64,000 bases of DNA, from the NCBI RefSeq assembly GCF_002270415.1, contig NZ_NNRI01000022.1, positions 1,302,001-1,366,000 of the forward strand, read 5' to 3'. Made by a program: the position numbers and the translations under genes. This DNA is from Mesorhizobium sophorae (GTDB lineage: Bacteria; Pseudomonadota; Alphaproteobacteria; Rhizobiales; Rhizobiaceae). The first letter of the stretch is position 1; every line of letters starts with the position of its first letter. The notes beneath the pieces are model-generated. The model was not told the origin of the DNA and ran no database searches. It worked only from the letters and a program-made list of their open reading frames with translations. Of this stretch, positions 8,595 through 16,776 are shown piece by piece.

Positions 8595-8938
8595 GTGATG
8601 AGCCTATATTGGCACGTCGACAACAAAGAGGATGTCTTTGATCTGGCGCTCGACTCGGTGCTCGAATATCGCGAACCGCCGCAAATGGCTGAATCTCAAG
8701 ACTGGCGCAGAGAAGTCGTTCATATGCTCGAAGACTGGCGCGCCATCATGCTGCGCCATCCCTGGTCGGCATCGCTGTTGCCGCGCCGGACGACAGGGCC
8801 GCCGCGCAGCAGCGCCTTGCGCTTCTCAGCGGACGCTACCCGACAATCGAACGCTCTCGTCTGCTGCTGGATGACGATTGGCTCGGCGCTTTCAGGAAAG
8901 GCCTCGACTTCCTGCTCGATGGCCTCGCTCCAAGATAA
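8595..8938 (+). pseudogene. Decayed TetR-family regulator (C-terminal part, frameshifted)
   Basis: A frame from 8595 reads MSLYWHVDNKEDVFDLALDS, the end of a TetR helix-turn-helix domain running into its ligand-binding domain. It continues to MLRHPWSASLL near 8780. The expected continuation then appears in a different frame and ends at TAA 8936-8938 with RLLLDDDWLGAFRKG and LDFLLDGLAP, which resembles the last helix of TetR_C proteins. The N-terminal half of the HTH is not found upstream and part of the middle appears deleted. Two frames plus a missing 5' end point to a pseudogene. Its 3' end runs to within 20 bases of the mscS-like gene stop on the other strand. Confidence 0.6.
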
Positions 8939-8956
8939 AGTTCCGCCTGCCGACTT

Positions 8957-11116
8957 TTATTCCTCGCCTTCCTTGGCCTTGGCTTCCGCAAGCTGTTTGC
9001 GTACCACCGCATCCCTGGCAGCAGCCGCACTTGCCCCATGGTCCTCATTGCCGGCCGCGACCTGCACTGTGGGCGAGGCAAACTCGATCCCGTTTGCCGC
9101 GAACGCTTCGCGGATCATGACATAGGCCCGGCGACGGATCGTGAATTGGTGTCCCGGCTTGGTCGTCATCGCGAAACTGAGGTTGATGCCATAATCGCCG
9201 AAAGCCTCGACGCCCTTCATCTTCAAGGTCTCGATGATCTGCGGACCGAATTCCTCATCTGCCAGCAGCTCGGCGCCGACCCCCTTGACCAGTTTTTTGA
9301 CCTTGGCAATGTCCGTGTCGTAGTTGACCGAAATGAAGAACTTATCGATCACCCAGTCCCGGCTCATGTTCTGGACGGCGCCCAACGAGCCGAATGGAAC
9401 TGTGAAGATCGGGCCGCGGTGATGGCGCAGCTTGACCGAGCGAATGCTGAAGGACTCGACCGTGCCCTTGTAGGTGCCGCTCTGGATATACTCTCCGACG
9501 CGAAACGCATCGTCGGTCATGTAGAACACACCACTGATGACGTCCTTCACCAGCGACTGCGATCCGAAGCCGATGGCAACGCCGAAGATGCCCGCGCCCG
9601 CGATCAATGGACCAATCTCGACGCCAAGGCCGGAGAGAACCATCATGATCGCAATGGCGGCAATGAGTGCGGCGAGAAAATTCTTCAGGATCGGCAGCAG
9701 CGTTAAAAGCCGCCCGCTGCGGGCAAGCGCTGCCTCATCGCCGCCCTCCGTGCGGGCACGATCGATGCGACCGCCAATGAGACCCTTCACAAGTTGCCAG
9801 ATGAGATCGGCGGCGAGCAGCACCACGATGCCGCTCAATACCCCTCGGATGATGCGGTCTATACTCTCGTCACCCATCATTCCGCTGGCACGCAAACGCA
9901 CGACGGTCGCGAGCCAGGCGACGGCGAGCCCGATAACGATCGCCCTCGCCCCACGCTCAACGAGCACTTCGAAGATGGCATTGTTCGACTTCGTCGTCTC
10001 GTCGGAGCTGGCGAAAAACGACTTGGTGATTGAACTGGCGGATCTCAGGATTGGTGGGAGGATCAAGCCATAGATGCCAATCCACAAAAGCGTGCTCATC
10101 CCCACGACCCACAAGAGCCAGAGCATGCAAAGGAAAAATGTCAGCAGCCATTCCTTGAGCCGATAAACCTTGGAAGCCCCGACCGCCGCCGGCCGCCGCC
10201 ATACGGATTCGATCGACACAGCGAGGAGACCGAGACCGAGTATGTAGACGATGAGATTCCTGACGTTCGGCGTGAAGTGGAGGATGTTCATCTCGCCTGC
10301 GAGCGCCCATCCAAGGAAGAATACGCCAGCAAACAACGCGACGCGGCGGCGCCAGAAAGCCGCGGTGACATCGTCCATCGGAATGAGCCGGACCTTCGGC
10401 TGGTCTCCAAGGTTCAAATTGCCGTCCGCCGTGCCGAGAATAACTGACGCGATCCGCATGATCACGCGCCAGGCGATGACAGCGATCAGCAAAGGCAGCA
10501 CCAGCGCAGAAAGCAGTGGTGGCCAGGTAAACGCCAGGAAGGCGCCGACACTGGCCATTGCGAACACGACGAGCGGCGCGATGGCGACGAACAACGTTCG
10601 GGCGATCACATGATGTCGGGCGGGTGCGCCCGATTCCGGGCTTTGAGCTGGGTTGCGGCGGTGAGCCCTGCCGACGATCCGGCGGAAGATCAACTCGGCA
10701 CCTAACCCAAGCGCCACAAAGGCCGCGAACAGGACGAGGATCGCTCCCGGCCCTCGCCCGTGAATCTCGGTCATTATCGTCGAGCTTGCGCCGGAAATCT
10801 CGTCAGGGACCTCAGGAACCGCATTGCCAATGCCCTGCAAATGCTCGCGAATGGCGTTGGACCAGACCATGAAGTCAGTGGCGGAAGCGCCCATTGGCAT
10901 TGCCGAATCGGCCGCGGGTGCCGCGCCCTTCTCGGCGATCCACGCCTTGACTTCGGGATCGTTCAGCAATTTCAGCAACTGCTCGACTTTTTCAGGTGGA
11001 GGGGGCGGCGCCGCAGTCGTCTGCGCCCGGGCGATCGCAGTGAATGCGATCAGGGACGCCATCAGCATTGCAAACAACACGCCGGTTCTGCCAGCCCGGA
11101 AAACCATCACACTCAT
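8957..11116 (-). CDS. Large MscS-family mechanosensitive ion channel
   Basis: The 719-residue product has an N-terminal signal peptide (ending near IARAQ), a periplasmic segment with a coiled or helical character, then about 8-10 hydrophobic helices. It ends with a canonical MscS core: GVEIGPLIAGAGIFGVAIGF (pore helix TM3) followed by GSQSLVKDVISG and a beta domain with VGEYIQSG and ESFSIRSVKLRHHRGPI. The C-terminal domain runs to SFAMTTKPGHQFTIRR. It resembles the longer YbiO/YnaI-type channels of the inner membrane, which relieve turgor on osmotic downshock. It stands alone, facing away from the ureohydrolase gene. Confidence 0.85.
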   Translation of the reverse strand: MSVMVFRAGRTGVLFAMLMASLIAFTAIARAQTTAAPPPPPEKVEQLLKLLNDPEVKAWIAEKGAAPAADSAMPMGASATDFMVWSNAIREHLQGIGNAVPEVPDEISGASSTIMTEIHGRGPGAILVLFAAFVALGLGAELIFRRIVGRAHRRNPAQSPESGAPARHHVIARTLFVAIAPLVVFAMASVGAFLAFTWPPLLSALVLPLLIAVIAWRVIMRIASVILGTADGNLNLGDQPKVRLIPMDDVTAAFWRRRVALFAGVFFLGWALAGEMNILHFTPNVRNLIVYILGLGLLAVSIESVWRRPAAVGASKVYRLKEWLLTFFLCMLWLLWVVGMSTLLWIGIYGLILPPILRSASSITKSFFASSDETTKSNNAIFEVLVERGARAIVIGLAVAWLATVVRLRASGMMGDESIDRIIRGVLSGIVVLLAADLIWQLVKGLIGGRIDRARTEGGDEAALARSGRLLTLLPILKNFLAALIAAIAIMMVLSGLGVEIGPLIAGAGIFGVAIGFGSQSLVKDVISGVFYMTDDAFRVGEYIQSGTYKGTVESFSIRSVKLRHHRGPIFTVPFGSLGAVQNMSRDWVIDKFFISVNYDTDIAKVKKLVKGVGAELLADEEFGPQIIETLKMKGVEAFGDYGINLSFAMTTKPGHQFTIRRRAYVMIREAFAANGIEFASPTVQVAAGNEDHGASAAAARDAVVRKQLAEAKAKEGEE

Positions 11117-11384
11117 CTGCTGACCCCCGATGGACTCACTTTCACTATGCCCACAACATACTGCCTCACGAACAAAATAAAGTAGCGATGCAATACGCCC
11201 GAACAGGGCCGGAATTGTCCGTCGAGGCGGAGTGCCAAGGGAGCTCGGCCATCAATCGCCAGTCCCCGTTCAGGTAAGGCAATTTCGCGTTTCAGCTGGG
11301 GTGGCGCGTTTCGCTCCACAGAGCTTCGCCAAACTGATACATCCGCATTCGACAAAATTTCAGCCAGACCATCATCAAGACCAA

Positions 11385-12293
11385 ATGACGGCATCTCTCT
11401 TTCTCGGCTTTCCCGATCGCCTCGCCGATGGCCGCATCCCCAGTGCGGTGATCTTCGGAGCTGGTCACGGCAGCACTTATCCCGGCAAGGACAGCAGCGG
11501 CCATGCCTTGGCCGCCGATGCTATCCGCGCTGCGAGCCAGGACGATGCCGCGCTCGTCGAGCACTGGGATTTCGATCTCGGCGGCCCGCTGTTCAACGGC
11601 AAGCCGGGCTGCTGCATCGACGCCGGCGATATCCCGACTACCATGCATGACAATGCCGGCAACCGGGCCAGGATCGAGGCGAAGACGCGCGAGGTCCTGG
11701 CATTGCCGGCCGTACCGATCCTGCTCGGCGGCGACTGTTCCGTGACCTTTCCCTTCCTCGCCGGCTTTGCGGATCGCGGGCCGGTCTGGATCCTGCAGAT
11801 CGACGCGCATATCGATTGGCGCGACGAGGTGCATGGCGAGCGCTACGGCTATTCGAGCCCGATGCGCCGAGCGAGCGAGATGCCGCATGTCGCCGGCATG
11901 GTGCAGGTCGGCCTTCGCAGCGTCGGCAGCGCAGGCATAACCGAGATCGAAGCGGCGCGCCGCTATGGCAGCCGCTTCGTGACCGCCCGCGAGATTCACG
12001 CCCAGGGCGTCGAAGCCGCGCTGCGGCATATTCCGGAAGGATCGCGGGTTGTTGTCACGCTGGACGGCGACGCCCTCGATCCCAGCATCATGCCGGGCGT
12101 GGCGGCGCGTACGCCCGGCGGCCTCACCTACACGCAGGTGATCGACCTGATCGCGGGCCTCGGCAGGCGGGCCAGGATCGCAGGATTCGATCTTGTCGAA
12201 TTCTATCCTCCCGCCGATATCGACAGCCTGTCGGCCCTGACCGCGGCGCGCCTTCTCGTCAACGTGATCGGCACCATCGTCCGGCAGGTTTGA
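11385..12293 (+). CDS. Ureohydrolase (agmatinase/arginase family) with Cys at a metal-ligand position
   Basis: Start ATG 11385 gives 302 residues; the open frame upstream has no family character. The product has the ureohydrolase fold, which hydrolyses guanidino compounds to urea and an amine with a binuclear Mn centre. Visible motifs are GGDCSVTFP (residues 115-123), DAHIDWRDE (140-148), and LDGDALDPSIMPG (226-238). The family motif is GGDHS; here Cys118 replaces the His. The Asp/His ligands of the second and third motifs (D140, H142, D144, D227, D229) are kept. The substrate could be agmatine or another guanidino compound. The 3' end (SALTAARLLVNVI...) is duplicated 2.6 kb downstream in repeat R2. 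Confidence 0.82.
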   Translation: MTASLFLGFPDRLADGRIPSAVIFGAGHGSTYPGKDSSGHALAADAIRAASQDDAALVEHWDFDLGGPLFNGKPGCCIDAGDIPTTMHDNAGNRARIEAKTREVLALPAVPILLGGDCSVTFPFLAGFADRGPVWILQIDAHIDWRDEVHGERYGYSSPMRRASEMPHVAGMVQVGLRSVGSAGITEIEAARRYGSRFVTAREIHAQGVEAALRHIPEGSRVVVTLDGDALDPSIMPGVAARTPGGLTYTQVIDLIAGLGRRARIAGFDLVEFYPPADIDSLSALTAARLLVNVIGTIVRQV

Positions 12294-12400
12294 AAGCCGG
12301 CTTCCTCTCGTAGCATGACGGCCCAACAAGGTTCCCCGCTGCCGCGAGGATACCCAGACTCGGCCTGACCCTCGGACCGGCGGCAATTCAGGCGCATCCA
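12237..12400. repeat. Direct repeat R1 (left copy) bracketing the DUF1127-BTAD regulator segment
   Basis: This ~164 bp contains the last ~19 codons of the ureohydrolase, the intergenic stretch GCCGGCTTCCTCTCGTAGCA, and a fragment matching the last ~10 codons of the downstream GST on the minus strand (DAPELPPVRG), here without its stop codon. A second copy lies at 14901-15066 in the same orientation. By eye the two copies are roughly 90% identical with a small length difference near 12340. The intact ureohydrolase end is here and the intact GST end is in R2. Confidence 0.88.
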
Positions 12401-12462
12401 TTGGGCTTCCCGAAGGGAAGTCCTTCCTATCGACCACATCCGCTCGGACTTCCCTAGAGTTG

Positions 12463-12681
12463 CTATAGGTTCCGGCCGCGTGCGGCTACATCCGCCGGCG
12501 CCTCATCCGCCAGATAGCCGAGATCCTTTTGTTCCGGCAGAGACAGGCCGGCAAGTGCCCTGCGCTGCCTGAAATCCTGATATCGGCGTCGAAACCTTGC
12601 GAAGACACGCGCGACATGCCCGGCGAGCAAAACGGAAAAACGGGAGGTCGGCTGGAAGGTCCTGTGGCTGATGGAGGTCAT
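12463..12681 (-). CDS. DUF1127 domain small basic protein
   Basis: The 72-residue product has a Ser/Thr-rich start, then a basic helix RFRRRYQDFRQRRALAGLSL and PEQKDLGYLADEA. This matches the DUF1127 signature (an Arg-rich helix followed by L-x-x-K-D-L/I-G). Members of this family in Alphaproteobacteria include small regulators of RNA turnover, phosphate uptake and carbon uptake, but the role of this copy is unknown. It is divergent from the BTAD regulator, about 170 bp away, and both lie between repeats R1 and R2. A modest RBS (AGGGAG) sits upstream of the start. Confidence 0.8.
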   Translation of the reverse strand: MTSISHRTFQPTSRFSVLLAGHVARVFARFRRRYQDFRQRRALAGLSLPEQKDLGYLADEAPADVAARGRNL

Positions 12682-12849
12682 TTCATTCTCCCTCGTTCGA
12701 ATTCATGAGGGCAGTGTCCCACCGGCGCGCTTTGTCGATGTTCATCTAGGCGTGAAACCGGAGGAGAAACCACTGCCGAAGCCGCTAAATCGTCGTTAAG
12801 TCGGCGGCGGGAAGTGATATTCTACCCGAGGCTGCTACAGGGGGTCGGG

Positions 12850-14877
12850 GTGCACATCGCATTGCTTGGCGGTATCGAGGTTGTTTCTTCAGGCGGGCAA
12901 TCCCTGCACTTCGCGACGCGCAAGACGTCGTTGCTGTTTGCCGCGCTCGTTCTGGCCGGGCCCAAGGGCCTTCGCCGCGAGAGGGTGGCGGCGATGCTAT
13001 GGGCCGACAGCGGCGACCAGCAGGCGCGGAACAGCCTGCGCCAAGCGTTGGTCGACATCAGGCGGCTGTTTCCGCCCACCGACGACGAGGCCATACGTGT
13101 CGAAGGCAATGCCCACACCATATGGCTGGCGGCAAATGCCGACGAGGCCGACATCTGGATGTTCGACCGGAATATCCTGGCCAGTGACGGCGCCAGCCTA
13201 GCGACAGCGGCGAACCTCTACCGGGGCGACTTGCTCGACGGTCTGTCGTTTCCCGGCGAGATCGACGAATGGCTTGCGCCGCTTCGGGCGAACTATGCCC
13301 GCAAGGCGCTGGACCTTGCCGAGCGGCTGAGCCTTCTGCCGGAGACGGACGCCAGCGAGGAAATGGCTTGCGAAAGGCTGGCGGAGCGGCTGGTGGCGCT
13401 CGATCCATGCGCCGAGCAGGCCCACCGGGCGCTTATCCGCATCTTCCGCCGTCGCGGCAAGACCAACGACGCCTTCCGCCAGTTCCTGGCCTGCGAGGAG
13501 GCGCTGAAGCGCGAGCTCGGCGTCGCCCCTGAAGAGGCGACGCAGGCGCTGGTCGAGCGTATCGAGGCGCCTGAGGCAAAGGATCGGCACGAGCACGCGT
13601 CCAGCAGCTCCGGCCCGCCCAAAGCCGGGGCGCCGCGGCGGGAAACGGAGGCGGAACCGGCACGCCCCGTCGTTTCCATACCGGATAAGCCGTCGATCGC
13701 GGTGCTACCGTTCCAGAACATGAGCGGCGACGCCGAGCAGGACTATTTCACCGACGGCGTGGTCGAGGAGATCACCACGGCGCTGTCTCATGTGAGCTGG
13801 CTGTTCGTGATCGCGCGGAATTCCGCTTTCGCCTACAAGGGTCAGGCCGTTGATATAAAGCGCGCGGCGCGCGAGCTGGGAGTGCGCTACGTGGTTGAGG
13901 GCAGCGTGCGCAAGGCGGGTAGCCGGCTCCGCGTTGCGGGCCAGCTGATCGAGGCAGCAACGGGCGCGAGCCTGTGGGCCGACCGTTTCGAGGGCAACGT
14001 CGCCGACGTGTTCGAACTGCAGGACCTCGTCGCCTCCAGCGTCATAGGTGCGATTTCGCCCAGGCTCGAACAGGCCGAGATAGCGCGGGCCAAGCGCAAG
14101 CCGACCGAGAGTCTCGACGCCTACGACAATTACCTACGCGGCATGGCGAGCCTTTACCGCTGGACGAGAGCGGGACTGGAGGAGGCGCTGCCGCATTTCT
14201 ACAAGGCCATTGAGCTCGACCCTGACTTTGCCGCCGCACAGGGCGCTGCCGCTTGGTGCTACTTCTGGCGAATGGCGAACGGCTGGATGACGGACCGGCA
14301 GAAGGAGACCGCCGAAGTTTCCCGGCTGGTCGGCAACGTCACCATAGCCGGCCAGGACGACGCGGTAGCGCTGGCTTTCAGCGGCCTCGCACTGGGCTAT
14401 GTCTTCGGCGACTACGAGGCCGGTTCGGCACTGACCGACCGGGCGCTCGTGCTTAACCCCAACTGCGCCGCCGCATGGAGCGCCAGCGGCTGCCTAAAAG
14501 CCTGCCATGACGACCCGGACATCGCGATCGAGCATCTGTCGCGGGCAAGGCGGCTGAGCCCGCTCGATCCGCTGACTTTCTTCATGCAGTGCTTCACGGC
14601 CTTCGCCCATTTTGTGGCCGGCCGCTATGATGCCGCCTGGCCGATCGCGGAGGCGGCATCCCGCGCGCAGCCCTATTATCTCACCGGTCTACGCGTAGCC
14701 GCAGCCAGCAACGCCATGGCCGGCAGGCTGGATGCCGCGAGCAAGCACATCGCGCTGTCACTGCAGCTCGATCCCGAATTGACCCTCTCCAACCTCAGGC
14801 ACCGGGTGGGGCAGATCAGGCCGGCCTATTTCGTCAGATATGTCGAGGCACTGCGGCTAGCCGGCCTGCCCGATTGA
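12850..14877 (+). CDS. SARP-like BTAD transcriptional regulator fused to a TolB-like/TPR module
   Basis: I chose the GTG at 12850 because a purine-rich ACAGGGGG lies a few bases upstream and the winged helix begins right after it (HIALLGGIEVV). The GTG at 12814 would add 12 residues. The 675-residue product has four parts: an N-terminal OmpR/SARP-type winged helix (RKTSLLFAALVLAGPKGLRR, SLRQALVDIRRLF), a BTAD helical domain (DEWLAPLRANYARKALDLAE to ELGVAPEEATQALVERI), a Pro/Glu-rich linker, and then a domain starting DKPSIAVLPFQNMSGDAEQD with YVVEGSVRKAGSRLRVAGQL, as in TolB-like modules attached to adenylate cyclases or regulators. A TPR-rich C-terminus follows. No receiver or cyclase domain is present. 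It is probably a cytoplasmic DNA-binding regulator; the signal is unknown. Confidence 0.82.
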   Translation: MHIALLGGIEVVSSGGQSLHFATRKTSLLFAALVLAGPKGLRRERVAAMLWADSGDQQARNSLRQALVDIRRLFPPTDDEAIRVEGNAHTIWLAANADEADIWMFDRNILASDGASLATAANLYRGDLLDGLSFPGEIDEWLAPLRANYARKALDLAERLSLLPETDASEEMACERLAERLVALDPCAEQAHRALIRIFRRRGKTNDAFRQFLACEEALKRELGVAPEEATQALVERIEAPEAKDRHEHASSSSGPPKAGAPRRETEAEPARPVVSIPDKPSIAVLPFQNMSGDAEQDYFTDGVVEEITTALSHVSWLFVIARNSAFAYKGQAVDIKRAARELGVRYVVEGSVRKAGSRLRVAGQLIEAATGASLWADRFEGNVADVFELQDLVASSVIGAISPRLEQAEIARAKRKPTESLDAYDNYLRGMASLYRWTRAGLEEALPHFYKAIELDPDFAAAQGAAAWCYFWRMANGWMTDRQKETAEVSRLVGNVTIAGQDDAVALAFSGLALGYVFGDYEAGSALTDRALVLNPNCAAAWSASGCLKACHDDPDIAIEHLSRARRLSPLDPLTFFMQCFTAFAHFVAGRYDAAWPIAEAASRAQPYYLTGLRVAAASNAMAGRLDAASKHIALSLQLDPELTLSNLRHRVGQIRPAYFVRYVEALRLAGLPD

Positions 14878-14900
14878 GCCGGGCGGCGTGAGCCCGCTCC

Positions 14901-15066
14901 CTGACCGCCCCGCGCCCTCTCGTCAATGTGATCGAAACCGTCACCCGGCAGGTTTGAACGCCGGCTTCCTCTCGTAGCATGACGGCCCGACAAGGTTCCC
15001 TCCGCTGCCCAGAGGATACCCAGACTCGGCCTCACCCTCGGACCGGCGGCAATTCAGGCGCGTCCA
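14901..15066. repeat. Direct repeat R2 (right copy) bracketing the DUF1127-BTAD regulator segment
   Basis: Second copy of the R1 sequence in the same orientation. It begins with a ureohydrolase tail fragment (LVNVIETVTRQV then TGA) that has no gene in front of it and ends inside the intact 3' end of the GST gene. The shared stretches include GGTTTGAA, GCCGGCTTCCTCTCGTAGCA and CTCGGACCGGCGGCAATTCA. The ~2.5 kb between R1 and R2 holds only the DUF1127 and BTAD genes. Confidence 0.88.
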
Positions 15067-15673
15067 ATCCCTTGAAGGGATCGCGCCAGGCCTCGATCTC
15101 TTCAAGCCTACGATACCAGCGGCCGACAGAGGGATAGTCGTCGAGCGGCAGTCTGGCGGCCTCGTTAAACGGCAGAAAGGTCGCCATGCGGAAGTCGGCG
15201 TAGGAAACCGAATTTCCGACCAGCCATTCCCGTGCGAAAAGCTCTGTTTCGAGTATTGCAGCGGCCGTGCGGAAATGCGTCAGCCCCTCCTCCACACGCT
15301 GTTGATCAATCGGGCCTATGCCGTACCGCTGTTTGGTGCCACGTTCGAAATGCACCGTGTCGCAAGCGAATGCGAAGTGCTCCTTGCCCCAACTCAGCCA
15401 CCGGATCATCTCGGGCTCGTCATCGCCGGTGCGCCAGAAATCCGAACGCACATCGCACGACAGCCGGCAGGCTATGGCGTCTGCCTCCCAGAGGCTTTTT
15501 CCGCCGTCGCCCACAAGTATGGGCAATGAGAGATTGGGGTTTAGCAGGCGATATTTCTCGGCCTGCCCCGGAGCGAATGGCGAGGCGAATTCAAATTCGA
15601 CATTCGCGTCGAGATAGCGTGCCACCGCGACGGCGAGCCGAGGATTGGGATTGCGGCTGAAGTATAGCTTCAT
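15032..15673 (-). CDS. Glutathione S-transferase family protein
   Basis: The 213-residue product starts MKLYFSRNPNPRLAVAVARY. It has a thioredoxin-like N-terminal domain with the cis-Pro and glutathione-contact region NPNLSLPILVGDGGKSLWEADAI (quoted in part: LSLPILVGD, LWEADAI). An all-helical C-terminal domain includes VGNSVSYADFRMATFLPF, the conserved N-capping/hydrophobic staple Asp of GSTs. Length is typical. The substrate is not predictable. The stop codon lies inside repeat R2, and a fragment of its 3' end is duplicated in R1. Confidence 0.85.
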   Translation of the reverse strand: MKLYFSRNPNPRLAVAVARYLDANVEFEFASPFAPGQAEKYRLLNPNLSLPILVGDGGKSLWEADAIACRLSCDVRSDFWRTGDDEPEMIRWLSWGKEHFAFACDTVHFERGTKQRYGIGPIDQQRVEEGLTHFRTAAAILETELFAREWLVGNSVSYADFRMATFLPFNEAARLPLDDYPSVGRWYRRLEEIEAWRDPFKGLDAPELPPVRG

Positions 15674-15729
15674 TGGACACCTCCGGTGTGGCTGGCCAAC
15701 GCTATTGCCTGAGCTGTCGATGACGGGCG

Positions 15730-16602
15730 TCACAGCAGCCGGATTTGATAGCTCAGCACGCGCTTGGCGGCGGGTGCGATCAGCATCAGGCCCGGCTTGT
15801 CGACAAAATCGCCGTCGAAGTCCACCGGACTTGCGATGCCGTGCCAGGGCTCGATGCACAAGAACGGCGCGCCGCCCGGCTTTGACCAGACGCCCAATTC
15901 CTGAAATCCCTGCCAGGCCATCTCGATCGCCGGACCACGCTCGCCGGCATAACGCACGCCGGTGCTGGCGGGCTGGTCGAGAATGACCGCGTCCTGGTCG
16001 AACAGCCGCTCGGAGAGCGCGAGGATGTTGCCTTCGACGGGCGTCGGCTGCGGCGTTTTCAGCAACAGGCCGTCCTTCAGGCGACGGACCGGAGCAGGTT
16101 CGGCAGCAGCGAAAGTCAGCTGGTAATCCGTCTTGGCCAGATCCGGCAGTAACGGCCAATTGAATGCCGGATGCGCCCCGATGGACGCCGGCATCGGCTC
16201 TTCGCCGGTGTTGGTTATGTCGAACGTGACGCCAAGCTGCCGGCGGTCCAGCGTGTAGGTCACGGCGAGGCGGAAGGCGAATGGATAGTGCGTGCGGGTA
16301 TCGGCGTCGTCGGTGAGAACCAGCGTGCAGGATTGTGGGCCGCTCTGGGCCCAGGCAAACGGCTTGTCGCGCGCGAACCCGTGCTGCGTCATCGGGTAGG
16401 TCTGGCCGCGATGGCGCAGCTGATCTCCGTTCAGCCGGCCGACGATCGGAAACAGCACCGGCGAATGCCGCCGCCACTCCGGCCCGGCCTGCCACAGGAA
16501 CTCAAATCCTTCTGCGTCTTGCAGCGAAACCAGTTCGGCGCCCTGCGCAACGATGGTCGCCGAGATGCCGTCGCCCTGAAGCGTTTGGCTGTCTTGTGCC
16601 AC
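15730..16602 (-). CDS. Aldose 1-epimerase family protein
   Basis: I chose the GTG start at 16602, giving 290 residues (VAQDSQTLQGDGISATIVAQ); the frame upstream lacks family character. The galactose-mutarotase-like fold is shown by GAELVSLQDAEGFEFLWQ, the FPIVGRLNGDQLRHRG segment, the catalytic-type His in MTQHGFARD, NTGEEPMPASIGAHPAFNW and the C-terminal CIEPWHGIASP. These proteins interconvert sugar anomers, or act on hexose phosphates in the YeaD branch. It lies 56 bp from the GST gene on the same strand. Confidence 0.85.
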   Translation of the reverse strand: MAQDSQTLQGDGISATIVAQGAELVSLQDAEGFEFLWQAGPEWRRHSPVLFPIVGRLNGDQLRHRGQTYPMTQHGFARDKPFAWAQSGPQSCTLVLTDDADTRTHYPFAFRLAVTYTLDRRQLGVTFDITNTGEEPMPASIGAHPAFNWPLLPDLAKTDYQLTFAAAEPAPVRRLKDGLLLKTPQPTPVEGNILALSERLFDQDAVILDQPASTGVRYAGERGPAIEMAWQGFQELGVWSKPGGAPFLCIEPWHGIASPVDFDGDFVDKPGLMLIAPAAKRVLSYQIRLL

Positions 16603-16700
16603 ATATCCTCGCGCGGTCGGTATTGAAGGGTGGTGCGGTGGCAGACTAGCAAAAGCTCTTGGGGACTCAAGGTGTAGCCGGTCCTGCCAGAACGAATTGT

Positions 16701-16758
16701 GGCCGGAGGATCTCCCTCCGGCCACCTCCCCGCATCAGGGGCGATAGTCCTCGCCCCT
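16701..16758 (-). terminator. Two tandem hairpins downstream of the Bax-inhibitor-1 gene
   Basis: GGCCGGAGG (16701-16709) pairs with CCTCCGGCC (16715-16723) across a short loop. A second stem pairs AGGGGCGA (16737-16744) with TCGCCCCT (16751-16758). Both lie just after the minus-strand gene at 16777-17493. There is no strong U-tract, so termination is likely but not certain. Confidence 0.45.
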
Positions 16759-16776
16759 GCCCACAGCGGACAGTCG

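Noticed and set aside
12237..15066. An insertion sequence or transposon between R1 and R2
   Set aside because: No transposase, integrase or terminal inverted repeats were seen; the direct repeats contain host gene tails and are far longer than target-site duplications.
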